64,000 nt of DNA, from contig CM061229.1 of NCBI GenBank assembly GCA_030844895.1, forward strand, positions 122,091,682 through 122,155,681, written 5' to 3'. Every line of letters starts with the position of its first letter. Position 1 is the first letter of the stretch. Below, piece after piece: positions 39,587 through 52,862 of this stretch. The position numbers and the translations under genes are program-made. The notes below the pieces were generated by a model. That model had not been told where the DNA came from and did not search any database. It saw only the letters and a list, made by a program, of their open reading frames with translations. The DNA comes from Ambrosia x helenae (taxonomy: Eukaryota > Streptophyta > Magnoliopsida > Asterales > Asteraceae).

Positions 39587-42137
39587 GTCTCCCCTACTTT
39601 TGGAAACTTCGTCCCGAAGTTATTAAAAACACAGGGTTGAGTGTGATTGGGTAGAAATTAAAACAACTGTGGTTTGGAAAATTTTAGGTTAAAGCACAAC
39701 ATGAATTCATAAGTAATAGAATAATATGTTTCGAATAATTTGGGTAAGAGTTTTGATATGTGTGAGTTTTAAGGGTTGGATTAGGTTCGTCTGAAATAGC
39801 AAGGAGAATAAGAATCTAACAAAACACTAAACTTAAGTTTTAGTAATTCTAAAAGGAATGTGTGAGTTGATTGACTATGGAAAGGCTAAATGAATTACGA
39901 GGTAACTAGAATTTATAATTGATTATCTACCGAATACCTTGATAGAATTTCACACTACCATAACGTACCTGTAAATTCATGATTACGTTCCGGACCGCAA
40001 TCACCAATTTACCTTACATTAGGGTTTTGTGTCCTTCTATGACTCTAAACACACATGTAAGTAATGCAATATAACATTGTGATTGAATCTTTGTATCAAT
40101 GAGTCTAACTGTTGAGCAGGAAAAAGACTTCTACCAGTCAGTGAGTAGGAACCTCTACCGATTGTTGAGCAGGTGCGATAGCCTCTACCAGTCGTTGAGC
40201 AGGTTATTAGAACCTCTACCGACTGTTGAGCAGGTATGATGACCTCTACCATTCGTTGAGCAGGTTATTAGAACCTCTACCGACTGTTGAGCAGGCATGA
40301 TGACCTCTACCAATCGTTGAGCAGGTTATTAGGTACTCTACTAACTGTTGAGCAAGTACTTCATCCCCTACCAGTTGTTTGATTAAGTGTAACAATTGTT
40401 TTTGGCTTAACACATAAGTTGCAAATTGATAATACATACATGTAAGCAAGTTGGTAAATACATCAAGTATCAAGTATAGCATGCGAGCTGCAATAGAGTT
40501 GCCCTAGACAAGGTTAATGACTTTTAGGTGTGTTTATAGCAAGTAGTTTATTTTCTATGATTCCAAATATCATGAATAATCAAATGTTCAGGTAGATAAT
40601 CAAATCCTCATGGATACCTAAGAATTAAGTTTGATGCAACGAATAATCAAGTTTTCAATAGTTTGGTTACCATAGGGATCAAGTTCATGTTCAAGAAGGT
40701 AAAGAGTATGAATTAGTTCTTGAGAGGATGATGAAGAACTCAAAGTATCATCAAAGTTATGAAAGATAATGCGCGTGAAAATAGTTAATAAAGGGTTTGT
40801 TTATGGGTTTTCCAAAGAGGCACAAATAGTAAGGAGATTATTCAGCAGTATGAATCGTGGGGTTTGAATCAAATATTAGAATCAATGGTATGAGGGAATA
40901 TGATTGCGGTATTTGCCAAAAATTTGTAATGGTTCGAACAAGTTTAAAGTAAGTAGGTGTTAATGCAAAAAAAATGTAGAGTAAATTTTGTTACTGTGGA
41001 TGGAAAGATTTTATTTTCAAAATTTGGTTTTGTATGTAAAGCAAAAATCATTAAATAGTACAACTAAATTGATTTAGATCAAAATATTTCGATGAGTCAT
41101 AGGTTTTTTTTTAAACACGATGTCAGATTACAAAAAAAAAATCAAGAATTTGTTCAGACGCTTTGTGTAATAGACTTCGAGTAATACATAAAAGAAGTCA
41201 TTCTTAATAGATTAAAACATTTTTATCGTAAATCATTTGTTACGCCAATAAATTGTTCAATAAAAATTTGAAATTTAGCAAATAAGTTTGTGGAAATAAA
41301 AGACTCTTTTAACAAAAAAAAAATATATGTATACATATTTATTTGTTATAGTTTGTAAAATTCCCAAGTGATGAAAGTTTGACAAAATTCAGTACTCTTT
41401 AGTTTTGGTGCTAAAGTATCTCTTATAAACAGGTTACGAGATGATAGTTTGAACAAAGATTTTAAAATCTTGAATATGATAAACTTTTATGGTTGATAGT
41501 ATTTTCAAAATATACATATATATACACATAAATAAAAATGTAGGGGGGGAAGTTTAAAATAAAATTGGCCAGAAACATCAAAGATAATAGATTTAAAATA
41601 TGTAACATGATGTAAAGGGAAACATGTGATTTGGGTTAGATGTTAAAAATAATTAGACTTATGAGTAATATTATAAGTTTGTAAAATGAATTAGGATTGT
41701 GAAACCCATAAATGATTCATGAAGTTTAAGCTAATGAGGGAATTATATAAGAAGAGAATATAATTGAATTGTAAAATTTTGAGATCCAAAACTTGGATTT
41801 TATACGAGAGTGAGGGGGTATAAATGAAAATGAAACACAAAGATTGTAAATATTTAATCCCGAATAAACGAAAATGTTGGCTTATCAAAACAGGTCAGGT
41901 CTAAGCCCAACGAATTTGCCCTAATATTCTAGAAGTACGTTAGGATTGTAGCAAGTAAGTGAAAGAGAATAGGCAAGACCAATTTAGGCTAAGAATAAGG
42001 ATGAGGATAGAGATAATGATAAGGATATGGTAGAGCTACAAGTAATTGAAGCAAGTACTGGTTAAAGTCCTAAGGTTATAGACTAGATTATTTTTCTAAT
42101 AACCTAATTCCCTATAACCATGGCTCTGATACCAATC
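39587..42137 (-). other. Internal region of element E, non-coding
   Basis: Between the polypurine tract (39587-39605) and the primer site (42123-42134) there is about 2.5 kb of AT-rich DNA with no retrotransposon protein motif. The only structured part seen is the tandem array 40108-40380. The primer-site flank (CCTATAACCATGGCTCTGAT) is shared with element A. Confidence 0.8.
40108..40380. repeat. Tandem array of about nine ~33-bp units
   Basis: The unit is GTTGAGCAGG, a variable 8-11 bases, then CTCTACC and 3-4 bases. From 40200 to 40340 a higher-order dimer of about 66 bp (GTTATTAGAAC alternating with ATGATGAC) repeats twice. The array lies near the polypurine-tract side of a non-autonomous element. 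Confidence 0.8.
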
Positions 42138-43547
42138 TGTAACACCCCAACCGATGGCGGAAACATCGGGATGTCACGTATTGATGATTGTTCAGTAGCT
42201 CATGGTAAATAATAAGTTTCAATAATTGATTTAAATACGTTACATACAATTGTTCTACAATAATTTGTACATCAAAATAAAAAAAATGCTAAATACACAT
42301 CTTCACGCATTAACTCTAATCTTCAAGCAAGCTATAACCTGAAACATGTTAAGTTTGAAAATATTTTGGGTCAACAAAAGTTGGTGAGAATTACATAGGT
42401 TTTTGATAATAAAATGAATAAAATGTTGTGCAATTCATGTGTCATGTCAATCTAGCCCATATGTGAGAACATACTAGAAATAAATTGAGTGCATAATCAA
42501 CCCTGATGACTGTTATAATATGATACATACCATACGCTCATGGTCCAAATGAATATGTTATGCGATAACAAACACCCACGTAACCTTTGTAGGAGGCACG
42601 TATCCGGGTGGGATTGTCAGTCCAATAGATCTATCAATGTATACCGTCGGCTTGTACGGAGTTAATGATTATGCTAGAATGGTGCTTACTCTAATCATGC
42701 TCAAGACATAATGCAACATAGATAACACTTAGACACATTGATGATTGAATTGCAATGATAATGTTATAACATGTTTCACCCCAAAAATGGTGATAAATAA
42801 AAGGGGCTATGTAAAACTCACCTGAAATTCACTGTGTAAGTATTTGCAAGTAGCAAAAAGTTTGAACTTGAATTAATTGAACTCTTGTATCCTATTACAA
42901 ACAAACGATGCCTTAAATTCTAATGCAAATAAGCTTGTTTTTGTTTCTTAGTTGTAAAGATAGTTTATTAAACTATCTAGACTCGCATTGAACGAATGCG
43001 CGTCTTAAAGTGTATGACTTAACGAACCAATTGTACTTGTTTAGTTGTTCGAATGCATGCGTGCGTAAATAGTTAGTGAAAATGCTTATCGTAATATGTT
43101 ATATGAGCTCGCATCTAGAAATTATTGTTAAAACAACACTTTTTGTTAACAAAAACATTATTAGTGTAACTCGACTAACGTTTTAGTTTATTTTCGATGA
43201 CTGGTAATATTTATACTATTAGGTTTATATATATACATATTAATAAAATATATTTTTATGTACACATATCTCTATCATGACAAGTAGAGTTGGGATAGTG
43301 TCTATTTGTAAAACGTGACGTTATTTATAGATTTGAATGCTCGATATGTTTCTTATGTTTTGTAAAAATTTGGGCAGAGTTTCCTCTGTTTTTGCATAGA
43401 ACCAGACAACGCAAGTTGTCTATATTTTCCCAAAAATCAATCGTCCGAATTCTCAAAACACGATACAATTTAACTAGGTCTTTAAGCGCGACAAAAGGTT
43501 CAATTTATTAAAGACTATAAAGAACGAGAAACTATTCATTTGTTAGG

Positions 43548-43607
<60 letters not shown>

Positions 43608-45237
43608 TTTGACTCCTTGATAATTCTAGTAATAAAAATAACTTTTGTTATGGTTCGGTTCGTTTACACTTTTAAATACATACATATATACATGTACGAT
43701 GTAAACGAAAATAAGAATAGTAACTAAGGCACGGCGCGTTATACCTTCTGTGAATAAGCTTGTGAATCCTTGCGTACACGCCTCGTAACCCGCGCTGACC
43801 AGCTTTGACCAGAAATCGAAATTGACTGAGGTTGACCTGGTTTGACCACAGTTGACCACCTTTGACTGCGTGTTGACCAGCTGACTATCCAGATCTGACC
43901 CGAACCAAGACCCGACAATAAAACGAAACTGATCGAAATCTGACTCGAAACAAGATTCAAACCACATCCATAACCACAAGATAAACCCGAGCATATCTGA
44001 CCCGAGACAGAATCTTTGATCAGAAATCGACCCGAACATCCAAGCTTTACAAATCGGATCCAACCCAAGATCTGACCCGACACGAAACCATGAGCTCGAG
44101 ACCACGACTGGAACCAGATCTGGCCATTCTTGACAGAGTCGCTTATCAACCGAACCGAGCCTGACTAACAACTTGGCCACCTACCAATCTGCAACAACCA
44201 CAACCACATCCTAAACCCGACGTCGTCATCATCACCACCACATTATGCCCTCTCTTGGGCTTTCAGAACATCCCGCCGCCACCACCATGGGTATGGTGGT
44301 CGGCCGGCTCATATTCAACCAGACAGAGAGATGCGAGTGGAAGGAGAGAGAGAGAGTAGAGAGAGAGACCTGCGAGAGAGAGAGAGACCTGCGAGAGCCA
44401 TTCGTTCTGCTGCTACTGTTGTTATTTGGAAAAGGGAGGCACTCGGGTAGTGATTCTTGTGGGTGAAGGGTGGGGTGCAGAGAATAGAAGGGGGTGGTGT
44501 ACGGTGGCGGCTTGGGTGGCGGTGGTTCTGTGGCTGCCGCTGCTTCTTTGAGGGAGAAAGGAGATGTAGGCGCTGAGAGAGAGAGCAGATAAAGGAGGAG
44601 GAGTGGCTTGGATGTAGGCTGTTGGCGGCGGCGGTTGATGTGGTGGTTCTGGTGGTTGCTCAGGTGGGGGCCGGCGGCGGTGCCGCATGTAGAGTGAGAG
44701 AGAAGAGAGGGAGTGGACATGAGGTTAAAGAAGAGTGTATGTGTGTGTCTTATACACGCAAGGAGATGAGGCAGGAAGAAAAAAAAGAGGTTTTGGGGGT
44801 CTAGGGTTTGTGTTTGTGATGAAGAAGAAGAGTTAGTGGGGTTTAAATAGATAGGGTCTTGGGTAGGTTAAGTGGAAGGCATCACGTATACTAACTCGTA
44901 CCGGCCCGGGTCTCGTTTATGAACTGGCCCCGTTTATCAAAACATAATTATTTCATAAGTTATATAACTGCAGGGTGAATTAAAACTAGCATTTGGACTA
45001 TATATATTTAAATTTTTAGTCGCGTTTAAAATTTACAAAGGTAAGTGTCGGTTTACAAGTGTGTTATTACTTACGACGCGTTATTTGGCGAATTTAAATA
45101 ATTAAATTTATTAATAAAATAAGAATAAGATATTATATTATTGTAAACGAATTAACGAATCGTTTTTTAAAAAAAATAAATAAATAAATAAATAAATAAA
45201 ATATTATTATATTATTCGAGAAACGCTGGGCGCTACA
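42138..45237 (-). repeat. 5' LTR of element E
   Basis: About 3100 bp, from TGTAACACCCC to GGGCGCTACA, followed by the duplicated GGTTG and the resumed protease frame of element D. It is longer than its partner, largely because of the AT run at 43550-43604. Confidence 0.92.
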
Positions 45238-45242
45238 GGTTG

Positions 45243-46532
45243 TCCGCGCACCGTGCCGTCGTGATTTGCAACGATAAAGTCATTCAAGTCCCTCTCACAA
45301 GCGGTGAAACTCTCTCAATTCAAGGGGAAAGACACGGGACGCCGCTAAGAATTATTTCAAGCATGAAGGCTCGTAAGTGTCTGAGAAAAGGCTTGTCGCA
45401 TTCTTGGCACACGTAGTGGACAAGAAGGCCGACGAGCGAAAGTTGGAAGACATTCCAGTAGCTAGAGATTTTCCGGATGTATTCCCAGAAGATTTGCCGG
45501 GGTTGCCACCACCTCGACAAGTCGAGTTCCGCATCGACCTCGTTCCTGGAGCTGCTCCTGTGGCACGATCGCCATACCGCCTAGCTCCATCAGAGATGCA
45601 GGAACTGTCCAGCCAGCTACAAGAATTGTTGGACAAAGGTTTTATAAGACCGAGTTTTCTCACCTTGGGGAGCTCCCGTCTTATTCGTAAGGAAGAAGGA
45701 TGGCACATTTCGCATGTGCATTGACTATCGAGAGCTGAACAAGCTAACCATCAAGAATCGCTATCCTCTCCCCAGGATCGACGATTTGTTTGATCAGCTC
45801 CAAGGATCTAGCTACTACTCCAAAATTGATCTGAGGTCTGGCTATCACCAGTTGCGTATACAAGAAGAGGATGTACCAAAAACGGCCTTCAGAACCCGGT
45901 ATGGGCACTATGAATTTTTGGTAATGCCGTTCGGCTTAACCAACGCACCAGCGGTTTTCATGGACCTAATGAACCGCGTGTGTAAGCCATACCTGGATAA
46001 ATTCGTCATTGTCTTCATTGACGATATTTTGATCTATTCACGCACAAAAGAAGACCACGAGAATCACCTTCGATTAATTCTTGAAGTATTACGCAAAGAG
46101 AAGCTCTACGCTAAATTCTCAAAGTGTGACTTTTGGATTCGGGAAGTTCACTTTTTAGGCCACGTGGTAAACGAGAAGGGCATACACGTCGATCCCGCCA
46201 AGATCGAGGCAATAAAAATTGGGAAAGCCCCTCGAACTCCTACCGAAGTACGACAATTTCTTGGCCTTGCGGGTTATTACAGAAGGTTCATCGAGAACTT
46301 TTCAAAGATAGCACAAGCTTTAACCATGTTAACCCAAAAGGATAAGAAATTCGAGTGGACGGAAAAGCAAGAGGCAGCATTCCAATTACTAAAAGACAAG
46401 TTATGTGGCGCTCCGATACTATCACTCCCGATGGTACGGAGGACTTTGTGGTTTACTGTGATGCCTCACATCAAGGCTTGGGTTGTGTATTGATGCAAAG
46501 AGAAAAAGTAATAGCATATGCTTCCAGGCAAC
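45243..46532 (+). pseudogene. pol: Protease C-terminus, reverse transcriptase and start of RNase H of element D
   Basis: It resumes after E with SAHRAVVICNDKVIQVPLTSG and reaches RT: RPSYRLAPSEMQEL-type entry, MCIDYRELNKLTIKN, GLTNAPAVFMDLM, and the active site FIDDILIYSR. RNase H begins YCDASHQGLGCVLMQREKVI. Two one-base shifts interrupt it: an extra T in a T-run at 45655-45658, and a missing C near 46425-46430. The hAT element at 46533 then cuts it after ASRQ. The protein otherwise follows the Tekay pattern and is close to element A's pol. Confidence 0.9.
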
Positions 46533-47158
46533 TAGGGTTGTAAACGAACCAAACGAACACGAACAAGGCTTTGTTCGTGTTTGTTTGTTAAGGTTTCTTA
46601 GACAAACGAACCATTCACGAACACGCTAACGAACATAATTTTATGTTTGTGTTTGTTTGTTAAGAAATTCAGTTGTTTGCGAACTGTTCGTGAACATAGG
46701 TCTTGAACACAAAGAAACAAAAACAAACATTTAATATGCAACTAACTAAAAAACCATTGTTAATATTAACCGTTAGACAAAGTACATCTACTAAACGATG
46801 TCGATAAGTCAAATTATACTAACTTAGACATAATTATCTAAAATTACTTAGGCATATGCATGAATACATGATATTCCTAATTCAAAAGTTCATAATTATC
46901 CTAAGTTTTAACTAGTGATCAAACATAAACAAACATACACGAATGGATATAAATAAACGAACGTAAAACAAACACATTGCCGAACGTTCACGAACGCAAT
47001 CGAACGAACAAGACATTTGTTCGTGTTTGTTTGTTTAGTTAATCAAACGGAATTTTTTGTTCGTGTTCGTTCAATTATTAAACAAACGGACACAAACGAA
47101 CTTCCCGCCGAACGGTTTACGAACTGTTCACCGAACGTTTGGTTTGTTTACAACCCTA
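46533..47158. mobile_element. Non-autonomous hAT-type element (626 bp) in D's RNase H
   Basis: The inverted ends are TAGGGTTGTAAACGAACC on the left and GTTTACAACCCTA on the right, flanked by a perfect 8-bp duplication CAGGCAAC (46525-46532 and 47159-47166). An 8-bp duplication and TAGGG-type ends fit hAT transposons. Both sides are full of GTTCGTGTTTG-type repeats, inverted relative to each other, around an AT-rich centre. There is no transposase. Removing it restores the RNase H frame. Confidence 0.9.
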
Positions 47159-47166
47159 CAGGCAAC

Positions 47167-48935
47167 TGAAAATCCATGAGAAGAACTACATTACACACGA
47201 TTTGGAATTAGGTGCAGTGGTATTCGCTCTCAAGATATGGAGGCACTATTTGTACGGAACCAAATGCACGATTTTCACTGATCATAAGAGTTTGCAACAC
47301 ATCTTTGATCAGAAGGATTTAAACATGCGACAACGGCGATGGGTCGAATTATTAAACGATTACGATTGTGAGATAAAATACCATCCCGGTAAGGCGAACG
47401 TTGTGGCCGACGCCTTGAGTCGCAAGGAACGGGTTAAACCATTGCGTGTCCGAGCTTTGGGTCTGACTATCCACACGAATCTGACTGAACGAATTCGTGA
47501 AGCTCAAGTTAACGCCCTTAGACCCGAGAATGTCAAAGGTGAAAGATTACGAAAGATGGTTGATTCACTGGAACCAAAGGCGGACCAGACACTGTATTTC
47601 ATGAATAGAATTTTGGGTACCAGTGTACGGGGGATTGCGTGAGCTAGTATTGGCCGAAGCTCACAGTTCTAGATATTCGGTACACCCTGGTGCAGACAAG
47701 ATGTTCCACGATCTGAAAGAACTTTATTGGTGGCCGAATTTCAAACGAGATATAGCGGCATATGTTGCGCGATGTTTGACTTGCGCAAAGGTCAAGGCTG
47801 AGCATCAGAGACCTTCTGGTTTGCTCCAGCAACCGGAAATACCGGAATGGAAATGGGAACGAATTACCATGGATTTCATTACCAAGTTACCCAAGACAAC
47901 AAGCGGCCATGACACGATCTGGGTAATCGTTGATCGATTGACTAAATCTGCACACTTCCTTCCGATTCGCGAAACGGACAAGTTGGAGAAACTGACCCGT
48001 TTGTACATTAAGGAAGTGGTGTCTAAACACGGTGTACCTGTTTCTATCATCTCCGATCGAGATAGTCGTTTCACTTCAAGATTTTGGGAAAGTTTAAATG
48101 AAGCCCTCGGTACTCGCCTCGACATGAGTACCGCATATCACCCCCAAACGGATGGTCAAAGTGAACGAACCATCCAGACCTTGGAAGATATGTTACGGGC
48201 ATGCGCGATTGATTTCGGCGGTAATTGGGATACACACTTGCCATTGGTAGAATTTTCTTACAACAACAGTTATCATACGAGCATTCAAGCCGCACCGTTT
48301 GAAGCTCTATATGGACGCAAGTGTCGATCTCCGTTATGTTGGGCTGAAGTTGGAGAGAAACAACTCACCGGGCCCGAAATTGTTCAAGAGACCACGGACA
48401 AGGTCTTTTTGATAAAGGAACGCCTCAAAGCGGCCCGTGACCGCCAGAAAAGCTATGCTGATATGAGGCGAAAGCCTTTAGAGTTTCAAGTCGGAGACAG
48501 GGTCCTACTAAAAGTGTCACCTTGGAAAGGTGTCGCGCGCTTTGGAAAGCGCGGAAAGCTGAACCCACGATATATTGGACCGTTCGAAGTCTTGTCCAGG
48601 GTAGGCACAGTGGCATACAAGCTCAAGTTGCCTCAAGAGCTTAGTGGAATACACGACACGTTTCACGTGTCAAATTTGAAAAAGTGCCTATCCGACGAAA
48701 CTCTCATCATTCAGCAGACGAAATCCAAGTTGACGACAAGTTACATTTTGTTGAAGAACCAATCGAGGTGACTGATTGGAAGGTCCAAAAACTAAGGCGC
48801 AGCAAGATCAGGTTGGTCAAAGTGCGCTGGAATGCCAAGCGTGGACCGGAGTTCATGTGGGAAAGGCTGGACCGGATGAAGCAAAAATACCCCGCCCTAT
48901 TCGAGAAGACCCCTGTACCGGAGAACTCGAAGTGA
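47167..48935 (+). pseudogene. pol: RNase H C-terminus, integrase and chromodomain of element D
   Basis: RNase H continues with HDLELGAVVFALKIWRHYL and FTDHKSLQHIFDQ. Integrase shows the zinc region HPGADKMFHDLK and CLTCAKVKAEHQRP, and the core WVIVDRLTKSAHF, IISDRDSRFTS and STAYHPQTDGQSERT. The C-terminal GKRGKLNPRYIGPFEV leads to a chromodomain-like tail KVRWNAKRGPEFMWERLD. Two one-base shifts occur, an extra T at 47611-47614 and a missing C near 48709-48712, the second just before the tail. The frame ends at 48935, shortly before the polypurine tract. Confidence 0.9.
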
Positions 48936-48957
48936 ATTCCGGGACGGAATTCTCTTA

Positions 48958-48969
48958 ACGGGGGGAGAA
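48958..48969 (+). other. Polypurine tract of element D
   Basis: ACGGGGGGAGAA directly precedes the 3' LTR start TGTAACAACC at 48970. Confidence 0.85.
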
Positions 48970-51900
48970 TGTAACAACCGGCAAAAATAAGGTAATTCCG
49001 TACAAATTAATTAATATATGATTAACGTAATTAAATGCAGTTATGTGTGATTTAATTATCAAGGCCTTAGGAGATAGCAATATCCAAATAATGCATAGGA
49101 ATGCATACGTTTAATGGTAAAACATGATTGGATCATGTGCGAATAAACTATCCGGTATGGACGTTGGCAATTACCCGGTAATAATTAAATAAACGAAAAG
49201 AATCCCGGACACCCAGGATATAAAATAAAGGGTATTTTCACAAATATAATGAGTTTTGGAACTCCAAAACCATAAGTGGAAACGTCTTGTACAAATCTCC
49301 CGTAACGAATAAAATGCGCGTACCGCACCCGATACGCGTATAACTCATAATTTCACCCGGCAAAAGCCTAAATAACCAATCAACGCTTAAATTAGACTAT
49401 ATTTAAGGGTTATTAAAGGTATTTTTAATGTCCGAATAACGCGTGATTAAAATCCCGAAAAATACCCGAACGACACCCGAACGACGAGGAATTAAACATA
49501 ACAAGTATTGGGTAAATATTTGAAGTTGTGGACCCCACCAAGCCACAAAGGTGGCCGGCCTAGATGGCCTCATGGTGTCCATGCATGTGTTTAATAATAA
49601 TCATCTACACTTTAGATATAAAGCATGCCATGCATAAGACAAAAGGTGTAAGATATCTCAAGGACAAAAGCATGCAACATCTTGTCCCCCCCTTGTGAAA
49701 ATTTCGGCCCTTAGGCCCTATAATCCAAGACAAGACCAAAGCTAATGATACACTAAGTACACACATGCAAGTATAATATCTAGTGAAAGGTTATGATGGG
49801 TCACACACACTTAGCAAGATTTGCAAGCAATCCCTCACCCCTCATCAAAACCCACGGCCACATGCACCTTTCCACATCCATCCAAGATCACTTGTGTACT
49901 TCCTAAATCTCTTGAATCCTTAGTAATGATCACAAAATCCATGAAAGATTACATGTGATAAGATTATATAACATGTGTTAGTCATTAGAAGAAACAAAGC
50001 AAAACTCTTCCTCTTTTCTCTCTTGTGGCCGTAGGGTGTTATACACACACACACACACACACATTTCTTTCAAGTTTATACATCTCCAAATCACTCAAAA
50101 CAATCCATCATCCAAACCCCTATTGTGTGTTTCAAGCTTGGAGCTTAACCATTAAGGAAGAACACACTAAACCCCTCTCAAAATCCAAGGTTTTGTCTTC
50201 CCTAGCCTTGTGCTAGTAGTAAGCTTCTTAACCTTGTTTTTGATTATTATTATTCATGTATGTGTTCTTAGAAGCAAGTTGTACATGAAGGGTTTAAAAT
50301 GTGGTTCGAAACATAATCTTTAATAAGTTTTACATGAGTAAAATAGATGATTAAGGATATGAAAATAAATCATGGATTTGATGATGATAAAGTAGTGATC
50401 TTGAAAATGTATAAAATCTACACATACACTAAGTAGATGATGGTTTGATTTGGATTTATAGAATAAACTTAAATGTGTTAAAAAGTAACTTTAATCATCT
50501 TTATATGATCATCCAAGACATAATAAATGATGGAACATGTTAGAAGTTCATGAATAAAGAAGTTGAAAAATTAAAGTTTACTTACTTAGAAGAATGATAT
50601 TTTGATATAATGGGCAAATACATAAAACACACATACAAGTAGCCTTATATATGAAATATAAGACTAATAAAAGTGTTTTGATACAAAAATAACTTACCAA
50701 TAAAAAGATGAATCTTCAAAGTCCACTATTTTGAGTGAAAAATGCTAACTTTGGAAGTTAGAATGGAAAAATGCAACATTTGAAAGTTAAAGGACTAATA
50801 TGGTAACTTTGAAAGTTAGAGGACTAAAATGGATATTTTAGAAACTATTAGTCCAAAAATGCAAGGATGGAAAGTTTGGTGTCAAAAGTATAAGTAATAA
50901 TTTTCCAAGGTTGATTTGGTAAATACTAGTAGATATACTTGGGTATTTTTGTATAAAAGTATATTTTTGAAAGTTATAAAATATGGATGGTATTAACATA
51001 AGGATTTTTATAAAATAGAGATTTTATAAAAATATTAAACAAACTTGAGAAACTTATACAAAAATGAATACTTTTATATAAATGGGAATATAAAAGTATT
51101 GGAAACATTTTTGTAGTTAAGTTAACAAGTTGGGTTAAAAATACATAAGTATTTTAAACCTTCCAAGTAACATGTGCTAGGAGGAGGAAATATGAATAAT
51201 ATTTCTATAAAACACATGTTGGGAAAACTTGGAAAAATTAACTATTCGAGCTAAGATATCGAACTAAGACGCGTTAACGAACCGTACACGGACAAAACAT
51301 GAGAAAAATGCCATTGCGGCAAGATGAGAAAATATATATTTTTTGGAAGTAAAATATATATATACATCATGGGTGAAAACTAATAAACACTTTCCTAAGT
51401 GTTAAAGGAATTATTCGTGGGAGAAAAATATAACGTAAACAAGTAAGACGTTAAACAAACGTATATACTTAACAAGAAAAATTACACATTTATATATATG
51501 TACGCTCGTCTCGGTAAAATTCTAGTATATCTACTTAATGGGAAAGTAGATATGTGGGAAGGAAAACGAGACGAGTAGACAAAGATATATATATATATAT
51601 ATGCGTATGCCGTGCCGACAAGATCCTAGTATATTTATTTGAATGGGAAAATAAATATACGGTATGGTGAGTTGAATCGGGTGTTAAGAATATACAATCG
51701 AACGACAAGATCTTAGCATACTTGTTTAAATGGAAAACAAATGTGCGGCAATGTGAGTCGGGTCGAGTATTGAAATATATATTATGTCGAGCGATGCGAT
51801 CTTAAGTATAATTATTTAAATGGGAAAATAATTATATGTTAAGTGAAGTCGAGTCGATGATAATACGGTACAAGTTAAGAAAATATTAACAAGAATAATA

Positions 51901-52857
51901 TATAACTTGTAACACAAAGGGTAATCTAACGCCAACGAAACCTAGGATACGCGCTTAATTAAACGGGATTTGGAATAACTTGTGGTCGGGAGTTGGGTGT
52001 ACAACTTGCCAAGGCACATGCACTATAGGAATAGTGACTTATACGTCTAGGACGTTTGTAGGTGCGAGACCCTTTTTGCTATCTGCTTAGTACGCCGGAC
52101 AGTGATTCAGGTGAGTTTCACGGCCCCATTTTAAACTATTTTTACGTTTTCGGGGGAAAGATATGTTAGGGAAAATGTTTGACGGATTTATTACTTGAGG
52201 TGTGACCGCCACTCGGGGTTGAGTCCTCGCCTCTATAATCATTTATTCAGGGAAATGAAACCGGAGGAATATTGGATAGTACTATTGGTGCCTGACAAGG
52301 CCCACCCCTAATCGATAGCGTCGATTATGCATTAGTGTATGCCTGGGGTGCATATATTCTGAACTTAAGTCGTAGGATACCGAGTAACGACTTGGAGCGG
52401 GGCATTATTATTATACGTCTTGGTTTGATTATAGTCTCAAGTAGAATTATAGGAATTTGCAACTCCTATATATTGTCATAACATGGTATTTCCCAAGTAT
52501 TCAAGTTTTGGAAACTAAAAACCTGTGAACTCACCAATATATTTATATTGATGAAATTTTAAACATATCTTTCAGGTAATTAGATGAAGGCAAACCGGAC
52601 AAGCTGGGTCATGGAATCCTCCGATGCGGCGTTAAATATTTTGCGGGGTTTCACCTTTATTTCCCAAGGCTATGGGATATATTTGAGAAACCTCTATGTT
52701 GTCTTAAAAACAATTTACTTTTATGTAATATTTTGAACAAGATTTGACGCCTTAATAAATGACCCATTTTCTTAAATTACTTGTGTTTAGCGTTAACCTT
52801 GACTTTATGCTCTTGAACCGTCGCGCCACGTGTTTCCGCCATTGTCGTGGTGTGACA
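48970..52857 (+). repeat. 3' LTR of element D
   Basis: About 3.9 kb, from TGTAACAACCGG to GGTGTGACA, followed by the target duplication ACTTA. It contains the second copy of the hairpin array (about 51514-51846); one unit has lost a G in its loop. Confidence 0.93.
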
Positions 52858-52862
52858 ACTTA

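Larger units (their letters stand above)
36511..45237 (-). mobile_element. Element E: non-autonomous Gypsy-like (LARD-type) element in D's protease
   Basis: LTRs are 36511-39586 and 42138-45237, with TSD GGTTG (36506-36510 and 45238-45242). It has a polypurine tract next to the left LTR (CTCCCCTACTTTTGG, minus sense AAAAGTAGGGGAG) and a tRNA-Met primer site at 42123-42134, so orientation is minus. The 2.55-kb interior has no gag or pol. The LTR start TGTAACACCCCAACCGATGG and several internal blocks match element A's LTR. It is therefore a non-autonomous relative that needs proteins from another element. The LTRs differ at about a dozen bases, so it is young. Confidence 0.9.
28997..52857 (+). 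mobile_element. Element D: Tekay-like Ty3/Gypsy retrotransposon carrying nested E and a hAT element
   Basis: LTRs are 28997-32888 and 48970-52857, with TSD ACTTA (28992-28996 and 52858-52862). In order: tRNA-Met primer site, extra proline-rich ORF, gag with probable intron, protease, RT, RNase H, integrase, chromodomain-like tail, polypurine tract. The nested insertions are E (36511-45237) and a hAT element (46533-47158). Without them it is about 14.5 kb. The LTRs are nearly identical, so insertion is recent, yet pol has four single-base frameshifts. Removing each insert and one duplication restores the local reading frame. Confidence 0.93.

Noticed and set aside
40108..40380. CRISPR-like array
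   Set aside because: The genome is a plant, units are adjacent and variable tandem repeats without unique spacers, and there are no cas genes.
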